Positions 45,758 to 57,249 of a DNA stretch of 64,000 nucleotides are shown one piece after another. Positions within the stretch are counted from its first letter, which is position 1. Every line of letters starts with the position of its first letter. Source of the DNA: Liolophura sinensis (Eukaryota > Mollusca > Polyplacophora > Chitonida > Chitonidae); assembly GCF_032854445.1 (NCBI RefSeq), contig NC_088295.1, positions 79,824,028 to 79,888,027 on the forward strand, read 5' to 3'. The translations under genes and the position numbers were made by a program. The notes beneath the pieces are model-generated. The model was not told the origin of the DNA, searched no databases, and was given only the letters and a program-made list of their open reading frames with translations.

Positions 45758-48700
45758 ATGGCGATGCAGTAAGTAGTAACCATAAGATCAACATCTATTC
45801 AGTTTTATGGTGTTTTTTTTTTTTCTTCTTAACGCAGAGCAGTCCAAAGCCAAATGCTGCAATGTGTTCTTTCGTGTTGTACATGCATACGCTTACACAC
45901 TGAGATTTTATGGATTACTGTTTTACTGCTGATCTCAACCACTAGTCATAAATACTTTCGAATGTTTTACATGACTAGCGAAACTATGTACTTGTACATG
46001 TTGTACCCCTCGTGAGAAACCTACGACACAGGCTGACGGGTATAGATTAGGGAATAACTCCCAAAATTCGCGATGGAACTTGCAACAGAATACTTGCATA
46101 ACACGTGTCTAACATGCCTTCCCACAAGCTTACATAAAGCTCGCTATTTTCAAATCGGATGACTCACCTAATTGTCATATCCTTTATCTTTTCACTTCTC
46201 TGATAAATTTCAAAATGAACACTGTTTTAAAGCATGGTCTAATTTTTGTCCATCATGTAGGTTTGATTTTGAGAAGAGTTACCTTTGTGATATATTCAGC
46301 TGGAGTAATGCTGTCATTGACCCCGATGTGCTTGTGACCAAGTTCCAAGATAATGACTGGGGTAAGGCAATGTTAGTTATACATCGATTGATAAATTTAG
46401 CTATACCAAGAGACGAGATATTTGGTGCCTGTGTTCTGAAACTTTCAGTGCAAAACTGGTTGAGGTTTACTTATAGCCATTGTTTCATTAGCCTCATTTT
46501 TAATAATAGAAATAAAACGGTATAATTAAAGCAATAATACATACAAACATAAGTGTGGTACCCCGTGTATATTCTAATTTCGTTTTTTGATGTTCTCTTA
46601 TATTTCAGACGGCGAAGTCGCCTACTCAGTATTCAGTCAGTTTGACTTAGTCATTCAGGACACAAAGCCAGCCCGTGAGGGAATGCTATATGGACACCAA
46701 TGTGGATTACCAGACGATAAGTCACGTGGACTAAATGATGGCGGACATATTTGGGAAACTGACACCGAGTGAGTTCATACTTTTCCAGAAACCTGTCCCT
46801 ACTGGCTGCGCTTATTTATATCATTACTGTTCCATAGAACCTGGCTGTATGTGCTCTTGTTCTCAAGCCCTTCTACCACCACAGCGAAGGTCAATGAATA
46901 GAAATTAAACATATATTTCACTGCTTTCTAAATATTTTTATTTATAGGGGGCGTATCTGGAGTGCTCTAGACTTGAGAATGAGCAATGAGTATTCGGTCA
47001 AGAAACAGAAACTCACGAAGTTGTTGAAATCTGAGCTGGAGATCCTGAACAAGTTGTGTAAATGTAGACAGGTAATTTCATGGCAAATATACATGTACTT
47101 ATCACTTGTCAATGTAACTACACAGTGAGAAAAGGAATACTTATTTAGAAAACAACATTTATATTTATTTATTTATTTATTTTTTTGATTGGTGTTTTTC
47201 GCCGTACTCAAGAATATTTAACTTATACGGTGTGCATTATTGTGGGAAGAAACCGGGGAAACCCACGACCATCCACATGTTGCTGTCACACCTTCTCACT
47301 TACGGCCGGGGGAAGCCAGTATGAGCTGGGCTTGAACTAAAAGCGACGGCATTGGTGGGAAACTCCTGGGTCATTGCGCCGTACTGGTGTGCTAATCCCA
47401 TCGGTCACGAAGGCCCCCACCACATGTATACATTCAGTTATATGCTTTACTCATATCCTATATCAAATAAGTGATATTGAAATTTCTTTGTTTCTTCTCA
47501 GTGTAAATAGTTAGGCTTTTCACCTCATTCTCATGAAACAACTTTGCTTTTGTAGTCTGTTAAAGAAAGCTTCCACATTTTCAACAAACGCAAGATTGGC
47601 AAGACTTCCAGCCAAAAGAATCTGTTCAAAGGAGGCCAGAAATTGGATGACATAGTAGCGAAATATCACGACATGCTCCAGAAAGAGATGCTTCTGCGTA
47701 GATTGATCCTACAGGTAGGTCATCATAACCCACACTCTGCTGCCTTGGTCTGGGTTCTCAGATAACCTTGTGTTTAACCCCAAGCACTAATCACACTCAC
47801 TCACTCACTCAGTTAACCTTGGCCATAACCTGCATTTTTGTTTCATGTCTCGCGCCTTTCTCTAAAAGCATCACTGTTTATTCATGCTGGAACATCCTGG
47901 AAAAAAAAACTGGGTATGAAGGTGCCATTATTGTGTGCTATCTCGGTTGTACATGAGCGGTACCAGGGGCTGCTTGAAGTTTGCTGTTCAGTGCCAGATT
48001 GTTTATCGAAAACACGAATAACTCCTTCCCTAACACATTAACGAAGCATAAAGCCATTTTACCAATCATGACGCGTGACAAACAATCGTTTCTGGGTCAT
48101 TAAAGCTATTCACACTGTGTATATAGTAGTATATAACATCGATGAATTTATCAACTTGCTTATTTATCTTTGCTTTTAGAAACTCCGACGTCCATATAAA
48201 GGACTTGATAAAACCCAAAAACTTATGTTGGAGGCGGTTATTAGCAAACTTCGGGGGTTTATCGCATCTGTTGTGGACAGGTAAGGGCCAATTCTATAAA
48301 ATACCGACAGACAAGACTTTTTCTTCGCCATAATGAAGTCCGAATAAGTCTATTCAAATTGCCTGAGAATTCTAACATGCTTAACAACAGTAGCGCATAA
48401 GCTTTGTAAGGATTCACATAAGCAACACTCATATCAGTGTAATAATTTCTCAATGCCTTCATGTTTCTAGGCATGAAAACGAACAAACAGGAAAGGACTG
48501 CAATGAAAATAACGTGCACATGGTGAGTATGGTGACCTAATCCGCATGAATCTAACGTTAGATATCAGAAAGCCTCATTTTGGCCCAGCCTTATTTTAAC
48601 TGTATTTTAATTTCGTATTCTATCGCTACGAGTTCAAAGTTCAGCTCTTGCGGGCTTCTTCTCTGGTCGTACGTGTGAAGGTCTGGCAGCAACTTGGGCA

Positions 48701-49006
48701 TGAACATTATAATAATACATAATATCCATAATTATTATTAATATAATAACTAATTCACAATAATTTTGCCATGCAGGTTTTTTTTTTTTTTTTTTTTTTG
48801 GCGAAGTAAATGTAAACCAACTGTAAACCATGTGATTTTGACAATGAATAAAGTGCCTTGGATTCTGTTTCCAGAAATGTGTGGAATTCAACGAGGTAGA
48901 GATCAACTTAGGAGGCACTAACTTGACGGGCGGTGTTGCCATGCATACCACTAATGACACCAATGTCTCATCAAGTGAAGAACTTATTCCTGTCAACAGA
49001 GTATAG
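45758..49006 (+). CDS. Gene X copy 2: unrecognised 279-aa protein, 8 exons
   Basis: Exons: 45758-45768, 46261-46361, 46609-46768, 46948-47071, 47556-47714, 48180-48280, 48471-48522, 48875-49006. Lengths (11, 101, 160, 124, 159, 101, 52, 132) equal those of X1 and X3, with one open frame of 840 nt. Differences from X1 and X3 are mostly single amino acids (GHQCGLPDDK for GRQCGLADDK, SVKESFHIFN for LVKESFQNFN), with no disruption. AATAAA lies at 49331. Intron 4 has the shared SINE. A T tract of about 22 lies upstream of the last exon. Function unknown; the middle is Lys/Leu/Glu-rich and probably helical, with no signal peptide. Confidence 0.75.
47158..47425 (-). mobile_element. SINE ((aaat)n-tail family) in intron 4 of gene X2
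   Basis: Ortholog-position copy of the insertion at 9886-10175: atttatttatttatttattt, 'gccgtactcaagaatattta', 'gaaactcctgggtcattgcg'. Confidence 0.78.
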
Positions 49007-49599
49007 AAAACATCTACCAAAGAATCAATTTAAAATTTTTAGTCTATAAGGCACAGAAAAAGGTCTGTTTTTAACTTGATTTTCTTTCTCATTGAAGCAC
49101 AGAAATTCCTTGGTAAACATAGATTCATTTTAGTTATGTCTTTATGTTAACAGCTATATTATGTATGTTTTTACTTTTACCTGACACAGTTAATGATTAG
49201 TGTCGATTTAACATGTAGCTATGCTAATACATTATGAGATTTTAAGCTTTACACGTTTTATTTCTATACTGTCTAAGAGTACATAAATGGATGTACAAAC
49301 CAAATATTAATGTCCACTTAATTCACTTTCAATAAAGTTTACTCAATTTTATAATTTTCTTTGCTTTGTTTTCTTTTTATATTTGTCAAAAATGATATAT
49401 CGATATAATTTATTTTTAAGCTAAACCTTAAAGGTGTAGCTCTTGTGCTTGTATATGTGTAGGGGTTTAATTTGTGTCTCTGAACTTGATGACCATTGGT
49501 CAACTCCCTGCGATATCCTAGGAAACACCAATCTAAAACTCACAACAAAGCAAATGAGACACAGGACCATAAGATATGTTGGTTGTTTGGTCGTGATTT

Positions 49600-49885
49600 T
49601 CTCCTATCACCTTTAATACTATTTATAAATTGTTGAAACACAGGTTTTGCTTATAACATGACATGTATAAATATAGAATTCCGCACTTTTATGTTGTAAT
49701 GCAGACTTACCTACATTCCCCATGTATCCATATAATACAAAGGCAAAGTCCGCGTATCACATCGTGGGTACACAATTAATACAATTGTGAACACTCTATG
49801 AAATAACTAGTCACATTTCCGCTTACATCACACGAAGGGTTTTCTTTGATTTTCAGTCTTGCGTGTAAATACTGTGGCGATTTTG
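49600..49885 (-). mobile_element. Fragment of the L1/Tx1-like LINE 3' end
   Basis: 'gcttataacatgacatgtat', 'atagaattccgcacttttat' and 'ggcaaagtccgcgtatcaca' match the C-terminal piece at 4760-5080 and 40270-40600. A second copy is at 61140-61400. It sits at the 3' flank of genes X2 and X3 but not X1. Confidence 0.6.
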
Positions 49886-49889
49886 CTAG

Positions 49890-50760
49890 AGACAGTATAT
49901 TATTTCATATAATTGCATGGCAGGTTAAGGGTTAATTTACTACTTTTTCCATAACCTAGACATAGGTTTTACCTGTAGAATGTGAATTGTTATGGGTCAG
50001 CGATATCCTTAAATTAAATTAGAATTTTTGTGGAATATTTTCGAAGATTTTGATCATATAGAGACAGGATATTTTGTGGACTCATAAGCGCAAGTTATTT
50101 TTTACGGCTTGATAAAACTTTTGAAGGACACAGTTTCCGTGGACCCCTGTCCTTTCCAACGTAAGAATTTTAATACCTGATGATTTAATTAGATGATCAT
50201 TTTTCACGTATAATACATTGACATGTTGACGGAGTTTCTCCCCAAGTATGGTGATCAGATATAGTTTCGCTAGGTTGCAAACAGCATTTTTCTAGCAACC
50301 TTAAGTTTGGCGAAACATCCGCCATTGTTAATATTTTGAAGTGAGAAATTCGGGTAGAGTTTCCATTACTTTTGGACAGATTCTTGTTGTGACAAACTAC
50401 GTACAGCATCTTTCCAGTTAAAACAACATTTCTACTCACTGACTGTGACATGATTTGGCATAAAACGTCTTTTGCTCCAAGTTTAGGGCACTAAATCATT
50501 TTTTCGTTGTTGTTGTTTCAGCGCACACGATCGTAGTTCACGGTGAACTGCCGTTTGACGAGGTTGTCTACTTTTACGACATCCTTTAGTGTTAAACTCA
50601 TATTGAAGAGTTTCAGTAGGGGCATTAACTTGTACCTGCGAAAGTTAATATTTTTACTCTACAGGCTCATCTCCCTTTTACCTACAAGTTATTGTTCATC
50701 TTTTTATTATTAAAATCTATTTACAGTTAGATTAGATACGCCTGTACATGTATAGTATTT
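49890..50760. other. No gene recognised; duplicated in block C
   Basis: Nearly identical to 61,405-62,280. A minus-strand frame of 84 codons (50197-50451) is also open in block C, but has no domain, and near-identical copies keep frames open by default. Confidence 0.4.
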
Positions 50761-50769
50761 CTATACATA

Positions 50770-52560
50770 GATGTTGTGACTTTGGTATTCGCCAGTCGGT
50801 GCTCTGAGTACCATCCCGGATACTCATGGTACTCTGGGGGAAATTCCCACTTTTAGTCCCAGGGGTGCCCCAGGGTAGTGTTTTATCTCCTACTCCTTTT
50901 AATATTGCAATAAATGACCTACCGGACGCACTGTCACCAAAACTGACATGCACATTATTTGCGGACGACAAAGCTGTATGGTATGGTTCAAGGAGTCTTA
51001 AACTCTGCACCAAGTACATTCAACAGGGCTTGGGTGACATCATGAAATGGAGCTTAACATGGGGCTTTAAGTTTTCATCAGTTAAAACCGAGGCTGTCAT
51101 CTTTACACGGAAAGCTATCAAGCAGGTACATGTTTCTCTTAATAATTCTCCCGTGAAAATAGGCCTATCCTCGTCTTTCCGGTATCTTGACGTGCTATTT
51201 GATAGGCGCCATACCTGGTCTAATCACATAGATTATACGATTACTAGGTGCAAGAAAGTTCTTAACTTGATGAGATGTGTTTCCGGGCGAACCTGGGGAG
51301 CCGACAGGCAATTTCTTTTGCTACTCTACCGGTCCTTAATTAGGTCTAGGCTTGACTACGGCTGCGAAGCCAAAGGATTTAACGTGTGCCAGCCTCAAAG
51401 CTTGACTCTATCCAATGCCCCGCACTACGTATTTGTACTGGAGGCTTGCGCTCCACTCCTCTCAGCGTATTGCAAGTCTTTTGTAATGAGTGGCCGTTAC
51501 ACTTACGTCGTCGGTTGCGTGTTCTTAAGTTTACTTTCAGGCTAAAGTCTGCGATTAATAATTCTGCAACATCTGTACTTAAACCCTCATATTATGATCA
51601 GTTATATAGTAAAGACAGTAAGAAAGTCGTGCCATTTAATTTACGGTCGAACGAAATTTCTGACTTCTTTTAGGTCAAGGATATTTCTATTCAGCCTGGT
51701 TGTGTTCCTCCTTTTCCTCCCTGGAAGTTATCAAGCTCATTTGTCTCTGTGGAATACATTCTAAAGTCAAAAAGACGGATAACAACAATGTATCGTTGTT
51801 ATGTGTCAAGGACCATATTAAATCAAATTGGAGCGAGTACTTACAAGTATTTACCGGCGCTTCCAAATGCCCCGACACTAACAAAATGGGCGCATCAGTG
51901 TGTATTCCAGAAATGAGGTATGAAAAATCTTTCCGCTTGTCTGATTATGTTTCCGTGTCCACGGCACAGCTTACCGCAATCTTGTGTGCTCTAAACTATC
52001 TACTCGAGTTAAGACCGATTAGGGCTGTTATTTTCACAGATTCCTTAAGTTCTTTACAGGCATTTGGTAACTTCATTTGGAAAAAGTCGGCAGCGCTTGA
52101 GTATGAAATACTGTATATCTGTACTGTATTGGGCTACCAAGGTGTATCTGTGGCGTTTGAATGGGTGCCGGGCCACATTGGTGTTGGCGGAAATGAGTTC
52201 ACTCGCCAAAAAGGCCCTTGATCTACCCAATATATCCCACACATTCCCCTTGTCTGTACAAGAAGCTATTAGTTATGTCAAACCTATGTCTGGTCACATT
52301 AAAACAAACAGCTATTTGCATAAATTCAATCACCATGACACGGGTCTTTGTGAGGAATGTTTTGTAGAAGATACTGTTACGCATGTTTCTTTTTCGTTGT
52401 AGACGTCATATTGAGGCCAGGCGCGTATTTTACGCAGAATTAACCCGTGTTAGTGTTAGGATCCCGTCAGAAGACACGGTTTTAAAACCGGTGAGAAATC
52501 ACAATAAAGTTTTTCAGGCTGTTGCCAATTTTCTCACTCGCTGCTACGGATCCTAACATT
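50770..52560 (+). mobile_element. I-type LINE fragment: reverse transcriptase palm/thumb and RNase H
   Basis: From 50826 the frame gives GVPQGSVLSPTPFNIAINDL, then CTLFADDKAVW (the catalytic FADD), MKWSLTWGFKFSSVKTEAVI, a thumb with WSNHIDYTITRCKKVLNLM and SLIRSRLDYGC. A frameshift near 51,380 moves the connection (LDSIQCPALRICTGGLRSTP) to another frame. The RNase H domain at 51,700-52,260 shows STAQLTAILCALNYL, VIFTDSLSSLQAF and FEWVPGHIGVGGNE. RT followed by RNase H points to the I superclade. It is inactive (frameshifts, no 5' part). The endonuclease half at 17.7-19.6 kb may be from a related family. Confidence 0.8.
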
Positions 52561-53580
52561 TAAAATGTGTACTTAACGGTGTACCCAAGCATATCTTGAA
52601 ATGTTATCTATCGTTGCTTGAACGTGCGTAATTTGTCAAGGGTCAAAGCCTAGCACTTTCTGTGGACTCAGTGTGTTAACATTCTCCCTCTTTACTGTCC
52701 ACGCGTGTATCCTTATACCATCGGTGTTCTTTACGATAGCTGTGTAAAGGCTTAGTTCTCTTGAGTTCTGGACATTTATGTAAAGCGGCCTCAGTTGGCA
52801 GTTTACTTGGGAAAACAATTTATTCAAAGGTTTCGTTATTGGCGTGCATCATTCGACTTGGATGGGGAAACGCCATTACAAACTCATCTCCCCCCTCTCC
52901 CCCACCCCCCCCCACAAACACCCTCACACACACACTTTTAGTGTGTCCCAGATGATCTCGGATGATCTCTGACCACCGTCTTGTTAACATCTCAATTTCC
53001 ACCTAGTTAGCTTTCTAAGGCAGGTATTTTATATTTATATCAGCAGTTAAAGTAGTAGTTAGACAAGTTGTCAGCACTGAAATGGGATTTCAGCTTTAGA
53101 GCATACCAAGAGACAGTGGAACTGTTAGCTCCAAATTGTGACATAAGCCTTCCCAGGTTGTGGGACTGACTTTCCTAGGCTGTGGGAATTGATATTCCCA
53201 CCATGATTGAGACAGTATATCTCAATAGTTTGCAACTGGGATTTTCTGGACCAAAAGTTTATAATTCCTAAATGTGTTCTGAAACATTTATACTGGCAGA
53301 CGTTGTCTATACATATAAGTGCATCTGATCAACAGTGGGACTGGGATTCCCATTTTCGGCACAGTGAGACGCCGAGTTCCGGATTTTGGAACTCGTATTC
53401 CCAAGTTATTACTGGGCCATTTCTGGAACTGTAACTCCCAGAGAAGACGTGGAAGTATTATTTGCTGATAATATCCTCACATATAGCTGACATGTTGTCT
53501 GTAATACAACAGTAGGACATACCAGTATCACAACAGAACTAGGATTAATACCTCCCTGAGATATCCCTAACTGAAGGACA
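52560..53580. other. No supported gene
   Basis: May include the LINE 3' UTR at first. 52,890-52,935 is C-rich (cccccctctcccccaccccc) followed by cacacacac. Nothing else recognised. Confidence 0.4.
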
Positions 53581-53592
53581 GATGTCATGTGC

Positions 53593-53636
53593 CTGTATAC
53601 AGTACCTGCACCTTACAGTATACTGTATACAGTACC

Positions 53637-53640
<4 letters not shown>
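53593..53640. repeat. Direct repeat of an 18-bp palindromic-core motif
   Basis: ctgtatacagtacctgca at 53593-53610 and 53623-53640, immediately before the first (TA)n array. Confidence 0.7.
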
Positions 53641-53705
<65 letters not shown>

Positions 53706-53735
53706 ACAGTTTTATTAAAATAAGAGTAGTAGGAG

Positions 53736-53820
<85 letters not shown>

Positions 53821-53848
53821 ATGCTACTCTTATTTTAATAAAACTGTT
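53641..53848. repeat. Two (TA)n microsatellites with a 25-bp inverted repeat around the second
   Basis: (TA)n at 53641-53702 and again at about 53740-53817. The arm at 53705-53729 (aacagttttattaaaataag and agtag) is exactly reverse-complemented at 53824-53848 across the second array. Could fold as a long hairpin or be a MITE-like element with TA-rich core. Confidence 0.9.
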
Positions 53849-54144
53849 GCTGCTCTTTGTTGAACCTTGAAATCGGACTTTTCTTGGTTATTCGAAGTTC
53901 AGAGCTAACTAGTGGTTTCCCGAACATACTACTGAATTGACCGGAGCTGACATTCAAAAGAATCCATAGTAGCGGACGTCTCCACAAGTATACAGATATT
54001 GTTGCAGAGTTTGACACTGAGTGTTTCACGCTACCAATATTGTGTTTTCTCCCCTGTTGTAAACGGTGTGACTTGGAACTGGGATATCTATATCGTTAAG
54101 AAGATTGCATGGTAATATAGTGTGTAATAATTTGTACATCAAAA

Positions 54145-55320
54145 TTGAAAGGAGAAATGAGCATTCTCTAAAGAGAAGTCGTTTACCAGTGGGGTATCAT
54201 TTAGTTTTCTTCTAATGATTATGTTCTTATTATAGACATTTGAAACGGTATAGTTCACTACTGCTGTAACAATGTTGTAATATTCTGTAAATTTGCACAG
54301 AACTCGGTTAAAGTCAAGAACCTTCCATTGCAGTCATAAATATCTTTAACAAATTGGGATTTAGCTTGATATCACGCTTTATTAAGGAATGATTTTGACC
54401 CTAGTAATATATTTTTATTGTTCCAAATAAGGTCATTATAAGAGTCAACGTTCTACACATCTTTATCGTCAGACCATGTGGATAGTAGTTTTTTATGAAG
54501 GGTAGAAATAGACTTGTTTAACTTCGATACATCATAGCTACATTGCAAAAGAAAGTCAACACATTACCAAAATGCCTAGAGACTTCTGCGCTTAATTTCC
54601 ACATGGAGCGTTTAGAGAAAAAACTCGGTAACCATAGTAACTTCAAAGACTTCTTATGATCAATAAAATCTCTAGCTTTAATGACACCTACACTGCATTT
54701 TTTACAAGGAACGATTTTTCTTAATTTACAAAAAACTGGAATATTTCCTTGTTTATGTGATCAATGTAGATTTCAAGCATATGTTCTTCTCCTTTATAAA
54801 TTAAACTTTCCCTATAAATCGTTAGGATTCTTGATGTCCATATTTTAAACCTGTTTTCTTTAAATTGTGTTACACTGTGGTCTTAATTACAGCCGAAGGC
54901 CTGTTAGATTTTCAAAATATTTTCATTTCTTTAAGACCCCTTAACCTATTCAGAGCCTACATGTATTAGATTTATAGTTTTATCGAGTTTCGTTATTAAT
55001 AAGTTTAACACATAGCAAAAATAAATGAGGCCATATATGGCAGCATTACCGCGTTCTCTGTTGTAGTTCAGACCAATGAGTGGACTTGCCATTATGTAAT
55101 ACACAGCCTGAAGGTTTTGTGTATAATTTCATTATATATATTTCTCGAAACTACCATTATCCAAAGCATAGAGCAAGTACCGCCCTTCCACAGAACAAAG
55201 GCTTTCTCTAAATCCTTTTAAAGCAATTTCCTAGATAAATTTGGTTTTCTAAAATGTCTAGTGCAAGACGAATTTTATCACCAGTACATCTGCCTTAAAA
55301 ATTATTTTTTTAATCAACGC
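54145..55320 (-). mobile_element. Decayed L1/Tx1-like LINE remnant (block C)
   Basis: Corresponds to 40,735-41,880 but is more diverged, with deletions and an extra ~200 bp (about 54,680-54,880). RT codons around 55,190-55,290 are broken. It marks the left limit of block C similarity; no lectin lies upstream of it. Confidence 0.58.
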
Positions 55321-55329
55321 TCAATAAAA

Positions 55330-56715
55330 AAGTCGGCATCCAAGCGTACTTTTTATCTTTCCTACATGAACAGAAAGCAAGGAGTTACCTCCCTTGATTT
55401 TTAGAGGCGCTTGTGTCGCTTTGAATATATGGGACAATGGTTTATTGTTTTCAGTTCCACTTAACAGATTTGGATTTTAGCTATAAGTTTCAACTTTTTA
55501 ATAGAGGTTTCAAAGTCCCAATCATACTACCTCCACATCTTTTCTGTGAGCCTGATTAATATTAAATAGGTAAAACGGGAACAAGTATTTATTTGTTTCA
55601 TTGTTATATTTAGCACCATAGAGTGAAACATTTTTTGCTTAAACGATGCCCACTTTTATGTGCGCAGGAAACCGGAGTTTATGAACAATCGACTTGTGGC
55701 AAGTGACAAACTTTCCCATGTGAGATGTACACCATACGTGCACCGTATTGCTGAAAGTCAACGAATTCGAAATGAGCTGTGAAGCCGAATAAAGATCAAA
55801 AATGATCCACCGAAAATGTCTGTAGTTCTGAGTACACGGCTAAGTGTGTCACAGTTCTGTCTCACCATTCTTAAAAAAACTAAGTAAACAAATATTACCA
55901 AGTAAACGAATACCAGATAAGAACATCCGCTAAGTTTCACTGGTTCAACCATATGCCGAATTGATGATTTATTTTTTTTTTCATTGCTGTTCAACGCAGT
56001 GCTAAACAGTAATTCATCTAAACGATGGTGGTCAGACTTATTTGTTGAAGAAAACAGAGGGTTCAGGACGAACCACTGGCCTTTTATTAATTACTCGCGA
56101 AATTTTCCCCGAAATGTAGAGACCCGAATTGATCAGTTTTTGTATTTTGTGGCGATATAAACGGTTTGTGACGTTTATTGGCACAATATCAATTTGAAAG
56201 ACTTTTTGAACACGATAAAAAAAAATATCATACAAATGTCCCAGAGATGAAAGAGCGACTAAAAACAAATCGCAGCGCGACTCAATTTATTTGATATGTC
56301 GAAACAGATTGACAAATGTTTTGAGCTTATGTTCAAACAGCATTTTATGCTAATTGTTTCCAAACTACATACTGTAATAGACAGATGCGGTCAATCGCGG
56401 TGTGGAGCTGCGTCTTTTAATTAAGGCGGCGGGGTAAGATTATTGGAATTGAGATAAACAAAAACGGCGAGATATTTTCATGATAAATTTCCCGAGTCGA
56501 GAGCTGGAGAATGCGATATTAATAAAACAGCGCTACACTGTTGCTAATCTCCCTCAGTTTGACAAAATTCATGCGAAAATGACTAAAGTATTGCACAATT
56601 TGACTAATCTCATGCTCAATTTGTGTGGCACATTATACAGTCTACAATTTCGACAAGAAAGTCATCCACTTCTTAAGGCACGACAACAACAGGCAATAGC
56701 GACTTGTGCTAAATG
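55330..56715. other. Intergenic stretch, no gene seen
   Basis: Matches 6,330-7,900 of block A. No exon recognised. Confidence 0.45.
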
Positions 56716-56717
56716 AC

Positions 56718-56938
56718 TGAGTGAGTGAGTCAACAATTTTTCAGTCATATGACGACGAAGGCATCCTTAGGGTGTATGTAATGTACCGCCTTGTTGCAGG
56801 ACGTATTTCCACCGTTCCTTCATCTAGTGCTGCTTCACTGAGACGCCTTGCCCAAGGTAAGTAAGCGGCCCCGTCCGAACCATTATACTGATACCGGTCA
56901 ACCAGTCATTGCACTATGCCCTTCATGCTGATCAGTGC
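56718..56938 (-). mobile_element. SINE, cactcactc-tail family, upstream of gene X3
   Basis: Same element and position as 7895-8120 in block A: gactgagtgagtgagtcaac through 'tcactgagacgccttgccca'. Confidence 0.7.
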
Positions 56939-57029
56939 TAAATGACAGCAGGAGGCATATTATTTCATTGCGTGAGGTGACTCTAGATGATTGTTATTAT
57001 GTCAAAAAGTGATTGTATGGTAAATAATG

Positions 57030-57138
57030 TGACGTCATAAAAAACTGTTCAGTACCAAACTATGACAGCATTATAACATTTGTGACGTCACCATACACAT
57101 TGTGACATCGTTTTCAAGGAGACAATAGTATGACGTCA
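57030..57138. promoter_or_regulatory. Cluster of three CRE-like palindromes upstream of gene X3
   Basis: TGACGTCA at 57030-57037, 57083-57090 and 57131-57138, spaced as in X1. A deletion of about 50 bp just upstream, relative to X1, leaves all three intact. Confidence 0.5.
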
Positions 57139-57249
57139 TCTGATTGTTTAATCTGTCTTTATTTGGTGACAAACGAAGCTCTAAGGCTGTTGTGCTTACA
57201 TTGATTTTAAAAGAACATCCTTATCTTCAAATAATCTTCCGGAATCTAC

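Larger units (their letters stand above)
33981..52470. repeat. Segmental duplication block B (paralogous to 1-12490 and to 54145-64000)
   Basis: 33,982 to about 42,710 is nearly identical to 1 to about 7,170, apart from one fewer intron repeat and the Tc1 insertion. 45,500-49,450 corresponds to 8,200-12,330 and 57,030-61,000. About 47,765-52,470 is nearly identical to 59,295-64,000. Block B alone has the Tc1 element, the L1/Tx1-like plus tRNA-Asp segment, and about 240 bp near 43,010-43,245. Confidence 0.9.

Noticed and set aside
52054-52242. Minus-strand 62-codon frame shared by both RNase H copies
   Set aside because: Antisense of the LINE RNase H domain, kept open because the copies are nearly identical.
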